From: Gemmatimonadota bacterium
GTDB taxonomy: Bacteria > Gemmatimonadota > Gemmatimonadetes > Gemmatimonadales > GWC2-71-9
Assembly: GCA_003223415.1 (NCBI GenBank)
Contig: QHUY01000063.1
Span: 1 to 57,269 of the forward strand
Direction of reading: 5' to 3'
Length of the DNA: 57,269 nucleotides
Within the stretch, counting starts at the first letter, position 1, and the number at the start of each line of letters is the position of its first letter. Both the position numbers and the translations under genes were made by a program. The notes under the pieces are model-generated. The model had not been told where the DNA came from, did no database searches, and saw only the letters and a list, made by a program, of their open reading frames with translations. This document shows, piece after piece, positions 44,044 to 52,079 of the stretch.

Positions 44044-45193
44044 CGTCTTCCCGCGCCGACCCGAGCGAGTAGCGCACGCCGCCTTGCAGGGTGTGAGTGT
44101 TGCCATTGAGCAGGAAGCCCTGGCTCGAGGACGTGATGATGTACTGGCCGAACACGTTCAGCCTCCGCGAGTAATTGATCTGGAGGCCGCCGAGCACCCA
44201 GGCGAACGCTTTGCTCGCGGCGTTCTGTGCCAGGCCCTGGGCCGCGAAGGCTTCGGAATTCGTCGTGCACGATGAGCAATCCACCGCGGGGTTGATGATC
44301 TGCATGATGGCGAAGCCGCCGCCGACGAACGGCTCGATGCGCCGTTGCGCCGGGTGGGCGACGAGGCCGAACGACAGCCGCCGCAGGCGGCTGAACGTGA
44401 CGTCCCGGAAGCCGGGGCCGGCCGACGAGGCTGTCGACGCGGGGTCCTCGATGATCGCGCGCACACTGTCGATGAAGAACGACCCCTCGTAGCTCACCAG
44501 GAGCGACGTCCGGTGCTTCGTGATCAGCCAGTGTCCGCCGACAATGGGCTCGACCGTCGAGGTCTGCGCGTTCGTCTTCACCAGGATGACGCCGCCCTCG
44601 GCGCCCCAGTACCACTGGTAGTCGCGCTCCCCGCCCCTGGCGACGTAAGTACCGGTCCGCGGCAGGCCGCCCATGTACGAGAGCCCCGCCGAGGCAATGA
44701 GGTGAGTGGACGTGGACCCCGTCAGCAGGCTTTTCTTCGGGTCGAAGAACGCCCGTCCGTCGAGCCGCAGACCCCACCGGTCGCTGAACATGAGCCGCAG
44801 GCCGCCGCCGCCGCCGAGGCCGTTCTCGGCGAAGTTGTAGGGATACGTCGTTCCGTAGTCGACCCGCGCGACCCCCCCGAGCGCGTAAAACATTGCCCGG
44901 TTCCCCAGGGGCAAGTTGAGCACGAGGCTCAGGCTGCCGGTGTGGAACAGGTAGCTGGCGCGGCCCGTCGTCGTGCTGGGGCCAAGCCAGTTGGACTCCG
45001 CCTCCACACCGATATGGTCCGAGATGAAGTACCCAAAGCGTATGCCGCCACCTGTCCGGTCGGGCAACCCGTAGAGCTTGTCAAAGCGGGTGAACGTGCC
45101 GTAGGCCCCCCACTCGATCTGGTCGGAGTGCTGCCCACTCAAGGTTGCGGCCGCACACACCAGGCCGACTCCGACAATCGTCAGTGCCCGCAT
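44027..45193 (-). CDS. Outer-membrane beta-barrel protein
   Basis: A 388-residue protein with signal peptide MRALTIVGVGLVCAAATLSG. The mature part is built of alternating amphipathic strands (GGGIRFGYFISDHIGVEAES, SLSLVLNLPLGNRAMFYALG, GLRLMFSDRWGLRLDGRAFF, FVGGGFAIMQIINPAV), the pattern of OmpA/porin-like domains of the outer-membrane beta-barrel group. One cysteine pair (CSSC) is visible. ATG 45193 has a strong GGGAGGAG ribosome site 8-15 nt upstream. Function is unknown. Confidence 0.8.
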   Translation of the reverse strand: MRALTIVGVGLVCAAATLSGQHSDQIEWGAYGTFTRFDKLYGLPDRTGGGIRFGYFISDHIGVEAESNWLGPSTTTGRASYLFHTGSLSLVLNLPLGNRAMFYALGGVARVDYGTTYPYNFAENGLGGGGGLRLMFSDRWGLRLDGRAFFDPKKSLLTGSTSTHLIASAGLSYMGGLPRTGTYVARGGERDYQWYWGAEGGVILVKTNAQTSTVEPIVGGHWLITKHRTSLLVSYEGSFFIDSVRAIIEDPASTASSAGPGFRDVTFSRLRRLSFGLVAHPAQRRIEPFVGGGFAIMQIINPAVDCSSCTTNSEAFAAQGLAQNAASKAFAWVLGGLQINYSRRLNVFGQYIITSSSQGFLLNGNTHTLQGGVRYSLGSAREDVTGPR

Positions 45194-45411
45194 GGGACGA
45201 CTCCTCCCAGGTAACCGGCGCCCTCCGAGCGCAGAGGGCTGCCAACAGGATTGGCTCATCGAATGAGGGTCCGAAGATAAGATGCTAGGCCGTTGTACAC
45301 AAGCAGGTTAAGCCGCCTAGTCGTGAAACTACTTGAAGTCCGGCCGATGATCTCTCTAGTGTCGCCTCAGTGTCGCCATTTTGCCAAACAGGTCAACCAC
45401 GTTTTGACGCC
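45194..45411 (-). other. Upstream region of the barrel gene / downstream of kbl
   Basis: 218 bp, lower in GC than its surroundings. It contains a GCCCTC-N8-GAGGGC hairpin (~45216-45235), a TAGCAT box on the minus strand (~45280) that could be the barrel promoter with an ~80-nt leader, a CTAGGC/GCCTAG inverted pair around it, and a direct repeat AGTGTCGCC twice at ~45358-45377 next to the kbl end. The open frame 45293-45484 on the plus strand looks spurious. Confidence 0.4.
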
Positions 45412-46605
45412 TCAAATCAAGCCGATTTTACGGCCAACCTTCCGGAACGCTCGTAACGCAAAGTCCAGGTCATCACGGGTGTGAGCCGCCGAAAGCTGGC
45501 AGCGTACGCGTGCATGCCCTTGGGGGACAATGGGATAGCCGAAGCCGGTGACGAACACTCCCTCGGCAAGCAGCAACTCGCTCAGCTGGATCGCCTTGGC
45601 CGTCTCGCCCAGGATGACAGGCACGATGGGGGTGTCGCCGGGCAGCGGCTTGAACCCGAGGGCGCTCAGCTGACCGCGGAAGTACTTGGCGTTTTCGCGT
45701 AGCCATGTGATCAGCTCGGGGTGTCGCTCCAGGTGTTTCACGGCCGCGAGCGCGCTGCCCGCAACGGTCGGCGGGAGGGCGTTGCTGAAGAGCTGGGGGC
45801 GCGAGCGCTGTGTGAGGTAGTCGGTCAGCGTAGCCGGGCCGGCCGTGAAGCCGCCGGCCGCCCCGCCCAGCGCCTTGCCGAGCGTCGATGTGATGATGTC
45901 CACCTGGCCGAGCAGGCCGAAGTGCTCGGCCGTACCGCGGCCCGTGTTGCCGAGCACGCCGGTCGCGTGGGAGTCGTCCACCGCGACTACCGCGTCCCAC
46001 TGGCGGGCCAGCGCCACGATGTCGGGCAGCCGGGCGATGTCCCCCTCCATCGAAAAGATGCCATCGGTGAAGATCAGCCGGCGGCGGGCGCCGGTGGCCG
46101 CCTTGAGTTTGGCTGCCAAGTCCGCCATGTCGGAGTGCTTGTAGACGGCCGTCTGGCACTTGGTGATGGTCTTGGCGAGGCGGATGGAGTCGATGATCGA
46201 GGCATGGTTCAGCTGGTCCGAGATGACGATATCCTGCTCGCCGAGGATCGCGGGGCAGAGTCCCTCATTGGCGTTCCAGCAGCTCACGTATGTGAGCGAG
46301 GACTCACACCCCACGAAGCGGGCAAGCTCGGCCTCAAGATCGCGATGGATGGTGAAAGTGCCGCAGATGAAGCGCACCGATCCCGTGCCGGCGCCGAACT
46401 TGTCCAGGGCGTCCTTCCCGGCTTGCACGACCTCCGGGGTATGGCACAGGCCAAGGTAGTTGTTCGACGACAAGATCACTACCTCGCCCCGTCCCTCCAT
46501 GCGGACCCGGGCGGCCTGGGGGGAGTCGAGGTAGTTGAGGCGCTTGTAGACGCCGTCCTTCCTGAACTGGTCGAGCTCGGACTGCAACGCGTCCGCGAAG
46601 CTCAT
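45412..46605 (-). CDS. kbl: 2-amino-3-ketobutyrate CoA ligase (glycine C-acetyltransferase)
   Basis: A 397-residue alpha-oxoamine synthase that splits 2-amino-3-ketobutyrate with CoA into glycine and acetyl-CoA. Motifs: VVILSSNNYLGLCHTPEV, GTGSVRFICGTFTIHRDLEA, ISDQLNHASIIDSIRLAK, IFTDGIFSMEGDIARLPDIV, VAVDDSHATGVLGNTGRG and the PLP lysine in TSTLGKALGGAAGGF. All positions are intact. It overlaps the tdh stop as ATGA, so product and substrate enzymes are made together. Confidence 0.96.
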   Translation of the reverse strand: MSFADALQSELDQFRKDGVYKRLNYLDSPQAARVRMEGRGEVVILSSNNYLGLCHTPEVVQAGKDALDKFGAGTGSVRFICGTFTIHRDLEAELARFVGCESSLTYVSCWNANEGLCPAILGEQDIVISDQLNHASIIDSIRLAKTITKCQTAVYKHSDMADLAAKLKAATGARRRLIFTDGIFSMEGDIARLPDIVALARQWDAVVAVDDSHATGVLGNTGRGTAEHFGLLGQVDIITSTLGKALGGAAGGFTAGPATLTDYLTQRSRPQLFSNALPPTVAGSALAAVKHLERHPELITWLRENAKYFRGQLSALGFKPLPGDTPIVPVILGETAKAIQLSELLLAEGVFVTGFGYPIVPQGHARVRCQLSAAHTRDDLDFALRAFRKVGRKIGLI

Positions 46606-47630
46606 GCGATCTCCAGAATGACTTTGCCCGCGTCCCCCGACCGGATGGCCACCAGGGCCTCATCGATCTTGGCGAGGGGGAACTGGTGGGTCATGACGGG
46701 GCGGGGGTCGAACATCCCGCTCGAAAGGAAGCGCCGCATCTGGTGCCAGGTCTCGTACATTTTACGGCCGATGACGCCGTAAATGGTGATCCCCTTGAAG
46801 ATGATCTCGTTCGCGATGTCCACCGGGACCTCGCCTTTGGGGAGGCCCAGCAGCTGCACCCGGCCGCCCATGCGGACCGACGCGAACGCCTGGTGGAGCG
46901 CGGACGGGACGCCCGACATTTCGCACACCACGTCCGCTCCCTCGTTCCCGGTCGCCTCAAGGACCTGCCGCACCACGTCTTGCTTGGTCGCATCGATCGT
47001 CACCTGGGCGCCCATCGTCCGCGCGAGCGCGAGCCGCTTGGGATTGATGTCGGAGGCGATGACCTTGGCCGCCCCCGCCGCGCGCGCGATGCCCACCGCG
47101 AAGCAGCCGATCGGACCGCACCCTACGACGAACACGTTGCTGCCGGGAATGTCCCCGCTCAGGACCGTATGGAACGCGTTGCCCATGGGGTCCATGATGG
47201 CCCCGACTTCCGTCGGGATGCCGTCGAGGCACAGCACGTTGGTGGCGGGCATCACGATGTACTCGGCGAAGGCGCCGTCGCGGTCCACTCCGATGATGCG
47301 CGTATTGCGGCAGATGTGGCTGTTGCCGGTGCGGCACTGCAGACAGTGGCCGCACACGATGTGGCCCTCGGCGGTCACCAGTCGACCGGTCTTGAGTTCG
47401 GCGACACCGTCGCCGACGGCGACGATCTCCCCGGCGAACTCGTGGCCTATGACCACCGGGGGGTGCATGCGGCTCTGCGCCCAGGGGTCCCAATCGGCGA
47501 TGTGGAGGTCGGTGCCGCACACGCCTGCATGGCGCACCGCGATGAGCACTTCCCCGGCGCCGGGCGACGGCTTGGGGACCGACTTCACGACGAGCCCTGG
47601 GGCGCGCTCCGCTTTCACGATCGCTTGCAT
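46602..47630 (-). CDS. tdh: L-threonine 3-dehydrogenase
   Basis: A 342-residue zinc-dependent medium-chain dehydrogenase oxidising threonine to 2-amino-3-ketobutyrate. Motifs: catalytic zinc site HAGVCGTDLHI and GHEFAGEIVAVGDGV, structural zinc CGHCLQCRTGNSHIC, the Tdh-specific GVDRDGAFAEYIVMPATNVL, and Rossmann VFVVGCGPIGCFAVGIARAA. The C-terminus YGVIGRKMYETWHQM is characteristic of Tdh over other alcohol dehydrogenases. ATG 47630 begins MQAIVKAERAPG. It sits between an SDR gene (32 bp upstream) and kbl. Confidence 0.95.
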   Translation of the reverse strand: MQAIVKAERAPGLVVKSVPKPSPGAGEVLIAVRHAGVCGTDLHIADWDPWAQSRMHPPVVIGHEFAGEIVAVGDGVAELKTGRLVTAEGHIVCGHCLQCRTGNSHICRNTRIIGVDRDGAFAEYIVMPATNVLCLDGIPTEVGAIMDPMGNAFHTVLSGDIPGSNVFVVGCGPIGCFAVGIARAAGAAKVIASDINPKRLALARTMGAQVTIDATKQDVVRQVLEATGNEGADVVCEMSGVPSALHQAFASVRMGGRVQLLGLPKGEVPVDIANEIIFKGITIYGVIGRKMYETWHQMRRFLSSGMFDPRPVMTHQFPLAKIDEALVAIRSGDAGKVILEIA

Positions 47631-47662
47631 CAAGACTCGGGAACCGGGAGACGGGAGATGGG

Positions 47663-48454
47663 TCAGAAGATGGACCGCGTGAACCCGCCATCCACCTGGA
47701 GCACGGCGCCGGTAATATAACTGGCCCGTTCCGAGGCCAAGAACGCCACCGCCGCGGCGAGCTCCTCGGTTCGGCCCATGCGGCCCATCGGGATGTCCGC
47801 TACCATCTCCCGCATCACCTCCTGCGACGCGCGGTGCTCGCGCTTGGCCCGCGTCTCGGTGAGCTCTTCGATCCGCTCGGTGGCGATGAACCCCGGACAG
47901 ACCACGTTCACCGTGATGCCGTCGGCGGCGACTTCGTCGGCGAGCGACTTGGCGAAGCCGAGCACGCCTGCCCGCGCGGTGCTCGACAGGATCAGCCCCG
48001 GCAGGGGCTGCTTGGCCGCGACCGAGGCTAGGCACACGATGCGCCCCCATTGATGCTTGCGCATCAGCGGCACGGCCGCTCGCACGAGGTGAACGGTGGA
48101 GAGGAGGTTGAGCTCGATGGCGCGTTGCCAGGCGTCGCGCGGCTGGTCGCGGAACGGGCCGGCGGGCGGCCCGCTGGCGTTGCAGAACAGAATGTCGAGG
48201 CGGCCCATCTCGCGCTGCACTTGGGCCACCAGCTGCTCGGTCTGGGTCGGGTCGCCGACATCGGCCTTGAAGGGCAGGACGGTGTGACCGGTGTGGGCCT
48301 CGATCTCCAGGGCGACCCGTTCTACGGCGTCCTGGTGGCGGCCGTTGACTGCCACCCGCGCCCCCTCCTGTGACAGGGCCGTCGCGACCGCGCGCCCGAG
48401 TCCGCGGGTGCTGCCGCAGACCAGCGCGACGCGGGTCCTCAGCCCGAGTTCCAT
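47663..48454 (-). CDS. Short-chain dehydrogenase/reductase with altered catalytic site
   Basis: A 263-residue SDR: cofactor loop VCGSTRGLGRAVATAL, NGRHQDAVERV, ADVGDPTQTEQLV, LFCNASGPPAG and C-terminal AVAFLASERASYITGAVLQVDGG. The catalytic serine region is CLASVAAKQPLPGLILSSTARAG, where the usual YxxxK is replaced by SxxxR. A subfamily with LILSNSxR exists, so this may be natural, but ordinary ketoreductase chemistry is doubtful. It lies at the head of the tdh-kbl group and may act on a threonine-related or acyl intermediate (inference). Confidence 0.88.
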   Translation of the reverse strand: MELGLRTRVALVCGSTRGLGRAVATALSQEGARVAVNGRHQDAVERVALEIEAHTGHTVLPFKADVGDPTQTEQLVAQVQREMGRLDILFCNASGPPAGPFRDQPRDAWQRAIELNLLSTVHLVRAAVPLMRKHQWGRIVCLASVAAKQPLPGLILSSTARAGVLGFAKSLADEVAADGITVNVVCPGFIATERIEELTETRAKREHRASQEVMREMVADIPMGRMGRTEELAAAVAFLASERASYITGAVLQVDGGFTRSIF

Positions 48455-48482
48455 GCGTCCCTCCGGGTGCGGCGGACGGAGG

Positions 48483-48512
48483 AATCTATCGGCGGGTGGC
48501 GGAGTCGGTCAG
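48483..48512 (-). promoter_or_regulatory. Promoter before the SDR-tdh-kbl group
   Basis: Minus-strand CTGACC (48512-48507), 18-nt spacer, TAGATT (48488-48483). The leader to the ATG at 48454 is ~22 nt and contains GGAGGGA, only 3 nt from the start. The 100-bp gap 48455-48554 holds nothing else notable. Confidence 0.45.
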
Positions 48513-48554
48513 AGGGCGGAGCCGCGCCAGAGCCGCCGCCGCGCGGATCGCTCG

Positions 48555-51506
48555 TCAGACCGCGGCGGGGGTGCGCAGCGGCTCGATCCGCACCGCGCAG
48601 ATCTTGAGCTCGGCCATCTTCGCGTAGGGATCCAGCACCGGGTTGGTGAGCAGGTTGGCCGCCGCCTCCCGGAAGTGGAACGGGACGAACACCTGGCCAC
48701 GGGCTACACGGTCGGAAACCCGGCAGGCCGTGACCATCGAATTGCGCCGCGAGGTGAGCCGCACGAGGTCCCCCTCGGAGACGCCAAGCGCGGCGGCATC
48801 GAGTGGATGGATCTCGACGATGGCCGTCGGCTCGCGCGCGTCGAGCCCGGTGGCGCGGCGCGTCATCGTGCCGGTGTGCCAGTGGTAGAGCTGGCGGCCG
48901 GTGTTCATGACGAAGGGATAGGCGTCGTCTGGCAGCTCCACGGGATCAGTGTACTCGACCGGGATGAACTTCGCCTTCCCATCGGCCGTGGGGAACCGGT
49001 CGGCGAACAGGAACGCCGTCCCCGGATGATCCGCCGTCGGCACGGGGTACTGCAGGCCTCCGCCTTCGAGCCGCGCGTACGTGACGCCCCGCCAGCTCGG
49101 GGTGACCGCGCTGATCTCCCGCATCACGTCTTCGGCGGTGCGGAACGCGGTCCGCAGGCCGAGCCGGGCGGAGAGCTCGATCAGGACCTCCAGGTCGCCG
49201 CGAGCTCCCCCGGGCGGATCCACGGCTTTGCGGCCGAGCTGGATGCGCCGCTCGGTGTTGACGAACGTGCCCGTCTTCTCGGCGAAGCTCGCGCCGGGGA
49301 TCACGACGTCGGCGTAGCGCGCGGTCTCGGTGAGGAACAGGTCCTGCACCGCCAGGAACTGGAGCGCCTGGAACCAGTGCTCGGCGTGGGCGATGTCGGG
49401 ATCGGAGATGATGGGGTTCTCGCCCATGATGTACATCCCCCGCACGCCGCTCTCTTCCTTGACGACCTCGGTCACCATCAGGCCTTCGTTCAGGGACAGC
49501 GCCACCTCCGGCACGCCCCAGGCGCGGGCGTACTCGGCGCGGTTGTTGGGGTCCTTGACCGAGCGGTAGTCAGTGTAGACGAACGGAATCGCGCCGACGT
49601 CGGACGCGCCCTGGACATTGTTCTGGCCGCGCACCGGCATCATCGCCGCACCCCAGCGGCCGATCATGCCGCAGCTCAGCATCAGGTTCAGCAACGAGGC
49701 GACCAGGTCGGTGCCGTTGGCGTGCTGGGTCAGCCCCATGGCCCACAACGTGCTGGTCTTGGGCCCGCGGGCATACATCTCGGCCGCGCGCCGGATCAGG
49801 TCCGCGGGCACGCCGGTGATCTTGGCGGCTCGCTCCGGGGTGTAGGGCTGTACCGCGGCCCGCACCTTGTCGAAGTCGTGCGTGCGATCGGCGATGAACC
49901 GCTTGTCCTCGAGCCCCTGTACCAGGATGTGGTTCAGCATCGCCGAGAAGAGCGCCACGTCGGTGCCGGGCAGCATCTGGAGGTGGATGTGGGCGCGCGT
50001 GGCAAGCTCGATCCGGCGCGGGTCGGCGACGATGAGCGTGGCTCCGCGCTCCACGGCGCGCTTGAGGGCGGCGCCGAAGACGGGGTGCGTCTCGGTCGTG
50101 TTCGCCCCCGCGATGAAGATCACGTCCGTCTCGTGCTCGACTTCGCGCATCGAGCCCGAAGCCGCGGAGGTGTTCAACGCGCGCTGCATCGCGGCGACCG
50201 ATGTCGAGTGGCAGAGGCGCGTACAATGGTCGACGTTGTTCGTGCCGAGCGCGCCGCGGAACATCCGCATGAGGAGATAATTCTCCTCGTTGGAGCACTT
50301 GGCGGAGGAGAAGCACGCCAGCGCGTCGCCGCCGTGCTGCTGCTTGATGCGCAGCAGCTCTTGGGCGGTGAGCTCCATGGCCTCCTCCCAGGTGGCCTTC
50401 CGGAACGGCTCGTACCACGACGGCGGCGTCGCCACCCGGTCGCGGATGTCCTGGTCGGTGCGCTCGAGCAGGCCCAGCTCCCGCACCGATTTCCCGGTGG
50501 CGCGGGGCGGCGTGCCGGGCTTCGTCTGCTGGCCCTCGCCTTCGATGGACCGCCACGGCCCGCTGCGGCGCTCTGCTCCGGTGGCGCCCTTCCAGAGCCA
50601 GCGCCCATGCTCTTTGACCCAGCCGGTGCGGATGAGCGGACTCGTGAGCCGATCGTGGTGCTGGGGGAAATCGTAGCCGAAGCGCCCCTTCACGCAGGTC
50701 GACCCCTGGTTGGGCGTGTCGAGCTCAATGTCGGGAGACGTGACCCGCGCGACCATGTTGTCCGCGACGTGGAGGTCCACCTGGCAGCCGACGCCACAGT
50801 ACGGGCAGACTGACCGCACCACGCGCTGCGGCCGGAGGATCTGCTCCGGCGTGAAGCGCTGCTTCGGCATCACCTCGAAGATCGCCCCGGTGGGACAGAC
50901 CCGGACGCACTCGCCGCACCAGGTGCACCCGGCCTTGTCTGGGTCGCCGTCCGCTCCGACGATGATCTCGGCGTGCTCACCACGGAAGCCGACGTCCAGC
51001 ACGCCGACGACCTGGATGTCCTCGCACGCCCGGACGCAGCGGGTGCAGAGGATGCAGGTGGACATGTCGTGGCGGATCATCGGATCGCCCGGGCGCTCGT
51101 CGCCCGCCCGCAGGGGCAGGTCCCGGCCCACGACCGCGGTCGGCATGACGTCGTACTGCACCACGTAGCGCTCGAACTCGTTGCGCGGGCTCGCGCGACC
51201 GCCGTTCCGCAGGTGGTCGGCCGGGTAGCGCTCGAGCAACAGCCGCAGCACGCCCTTGCGATTCTCGTTCGCCGCGTGCGACTCAGTGGTCACCGTCATC
51301 CCGTCCGCGACTTTCGTCGCACAGGCGGGCAAGAGCTTCGGCTGGCCCTCCACCGAGACGAGGCAGATGCGGCAGTTGCCGACGATGGGCAGCTTGGGAT
51401 ACCAGCAGAGGGTCGGGATCTCGATGCCGGCGGCGCGGGCGGCCTCGAGAATAGTCTGGTCCACCGTCGCCGTCAGGGTCCGGCCGTTCATGATGACCGT
51501 CGGCAT
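48555..51506 (-). CDS. Formate dehydrogenase alpha subunit (NAD-dependent, FdsA-like)
   Basis: A 983-residue molybdo/tungsto-enzyme. N-terminal [2Fe-2S] domain (PTLCWYPKLPIVGNCRICLV), His-Cys3 region, two [4Fe-4S] motifs (CILCTRCVRACEDI, CTWCGECVRVCPTGAI), then the bis-MGD domain opening with VCPYCGVGCQVDLH. The active-site ligand is cysteine in DHCTRLCHSTSVAA, so selenocysteine is not needed. RNSMVTACRVSDRVARGQVF is the cofactor cap. A ~65-residue extra loop (residues ~300-365, GEGQQTKPGTPPRATGKSVR) separates the cluster domain from the catalytic core. No FdsB, FdsG or FdhD gene lies nearby. Confidence 0.92.
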   Translation of the reverse strand: MPTVIMNGRTLTATVDQTILEAARAAGIEIPTLCWYPKLPIVGNCRICLVSVEGQPKLLPACATKVADGMTVTTESHAANENRKGVLRLLLERYPADHLRNGGRASPRNEFERYVVQYDVMPTAVVGRDLPLRAGDERPGDPMIRHDMSTCILCTRCVRACEDIQVVGVLDVGFRGEHAEIIVGADGDPDKAGCTWCGECVRVCPTGAIFEVMPKQRFTPEQILRPQRVVRSVCPYCGVGCQVDLHVADNMVARVTSPDIELDTPNQGSTCVKGRFGYDFPQHHDRLTSPLIRTGWVKEHGRWLWKGATGAERRSGPWRSIEGEGQQTKPGTPPRATGKSVRELGLLERTDQDIRDRVATPPSWYEPFRKATWEEAMELTAQELLRIKQQHGGDALACFSSAKCSNEENYLLMRMFRGALGTNNVDHCTRLCHSTSVAAMQRALNTSAASGSMREVEHETDVIFIAGANTTETHPVFGAALKRAVERGATLIVADPRRIELATRAHIHLQMLPGTDVALFSAMLNHILVQGLEDKRFIADRTHDFDKVRAAVQPYTPERAAKITGVPADLIRRAAEMYARGPKTSTLWAMGLTQHANGTDLVASLLNLMLSCGMIGRWGAAMMPVRGQNNVQGASDVGAIPFVYTDYRSVKDPNNRAEYARAWGVPEVALSLNEGLMVTEVVKEESGVRGMYIMGENPIISDPDIAHAEHWFQALQFLAVQDLFLTETARYADVVIPGASFAEKTGTFVNTERRIQLGRKAVDPPGGARGDLEVLIELSARLGLRTAFRTAEDVMREISAVTPSWRGVTYARLEGGGLQYPVPTADHPGTAFLFADRFPTADGKAKFIPVEYTDPVELPDDAYPFVMNTGRQLYHWHTGTMTRRATGLDAREPTAIVEIHPLDAAALGVSEGDLVRLTSRRNSMVTACRVSDRVARGQVFVPFHFREAAANLLTNPVLDPYAKMAELKICAVRIEPLRTPAAV

Positions 51507-51511
51507 GCCCT

Positions 51512-51540
51512 ATTACTAGCTGGTGAGGAGGGACTTGCAA
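51512..51540 (-). promoter_or_regulatory. Promoter of the formate dehydrogenase gene
   Basis: Minus-strand TTGCAA (51540-51535), 17-nt spacer, AGTAAT (51517-51512), then 5 nt to the ATG. TAGTAA one base upstream is an alternative -10. No leader of useful length exists. Confidence 0.5.
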
Positions 51541-51731
51541 GGGCGCAGGCTGCCGTCGAGCTTGCCTGTCATGCCCGCCGCGCTGCTGGGACTGGTCCTG
51601 ACGCTGTGCGGCAATCCGGACTACAGTCTCGCGGCCGGTTTCGAAGTGGTGGCGTGGCGTTGATGCCGCGGTGGAGGTGTCTGTCGAGGTCGCCGACGGC
51701 CAGGCCCACGCGTCGCGATGAGCAAACGAAC
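51541..51731. other. 191-bp stretch without a supported gene
   Basis: Between the formate dehydrogenase promoter and the terminator hairpin I see only short open frames on both strands with no family resemblance, ribosome site or coupling. Confidence 0.4.
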
Positions 51732-51754
51732 GGGGCCGACATCGTGTCGGCCCC
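51732..51754 (-). terminator. Strong terminator-like hairpin
   Basis: GGGGCCGACA-TCG-TGTCGGCCCC: a perfect 10-bp stem with a 3-nt loop. Reading on the minus strand it is followed by GTTCGTTTGCTC, a modest T-rich tail, and lies 31 bp after the end of the small ORF at 51786. Confidence 0.75.
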
Positions 51755-51785
51755 GCGTGTGTTCACGGACTCTGGGCGTGACGAC

Positions 51786-51953
51786 TCAGCCTAGGTTCCG
51801 GTCGATCGGCAGGTGACGGTGCGGATGATCGTCCCCGTCATCGTCGGCGCACCAGACGTAGGCCCAGATCTTGGCGGGCCGCAACGCCTGCTGGCCGGCG
51901 CGCAGGATGATCCCCAGAGGTTCGTGATCGAGTACGAGCGGCAGGCTGGTCAT
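51786..51953 (-). CDS. Small acidic protein of unknown function (55 residues)
   Basis: ATG 51953 opens MTSLPLVLDHEPLGIILRAG; the rest is QQALRPAKIWAYVWCADDDG followed by an acidic, histidine-rich tail, DDHPHRHLPIDRNLG. The clustered D/H residues at the end could bind metal. A longer reading from 52025 would be encoded by the inverted heptamer repeat and was rejected. A strong terminator follows, which supports a real transcript. No family is recognised. Confidence 0.5.
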   Translation of the reverse strand: MTSLPLVLDHEPLGIILRAGQQALRPAKIWAYVWCADDDGDDHPHRHLPIDRNLG

Positions 51954-51957
51954 GGCC

Positions 51958-52052
51958 GTTTTCCGGTTTCCGTTATCCGTCATCCGTAAGCAAGGCTCCT
52001 GCCACACCCCCTTACCGGCCAACACCTTGACGGATAACGGATTACGGAAAAC
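51958..52052. repeat. Inverted heptamer array (NNNTCCG period 7)
   Basis: Left arm: TTTTCCG, GTTTCCG, TTATCCG, TCATCCG, TAAG (51959-51990). Right arm 52027-52052 is its inverse with about four mismatches over 26 bp, using CGGATAA, CGGATTA, CGGAAAA. The loop is ~40 bp. It sits just upstream of the small ORF and has the same architecture as the array at 56997. Confidence 0.7.
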
Positions 52053-52079
52053 GCGGGGTGGTGGGAAGGGCTGGAGTGC

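Noticed and set aside
45293-45484. 63-residue open frame on the plus strand
   Set aside because: No ribosome site, coupling or family resemblance; its end runs antisense into kbl and it probably reflects the lower GC of this spacer.
48291-50813. 840-residue plus-strand frame opposite the formate dehydrogenase gene
   Set aside because: Antisense shadow of a strongly conserved coding sequence; composition is typical of such frames.
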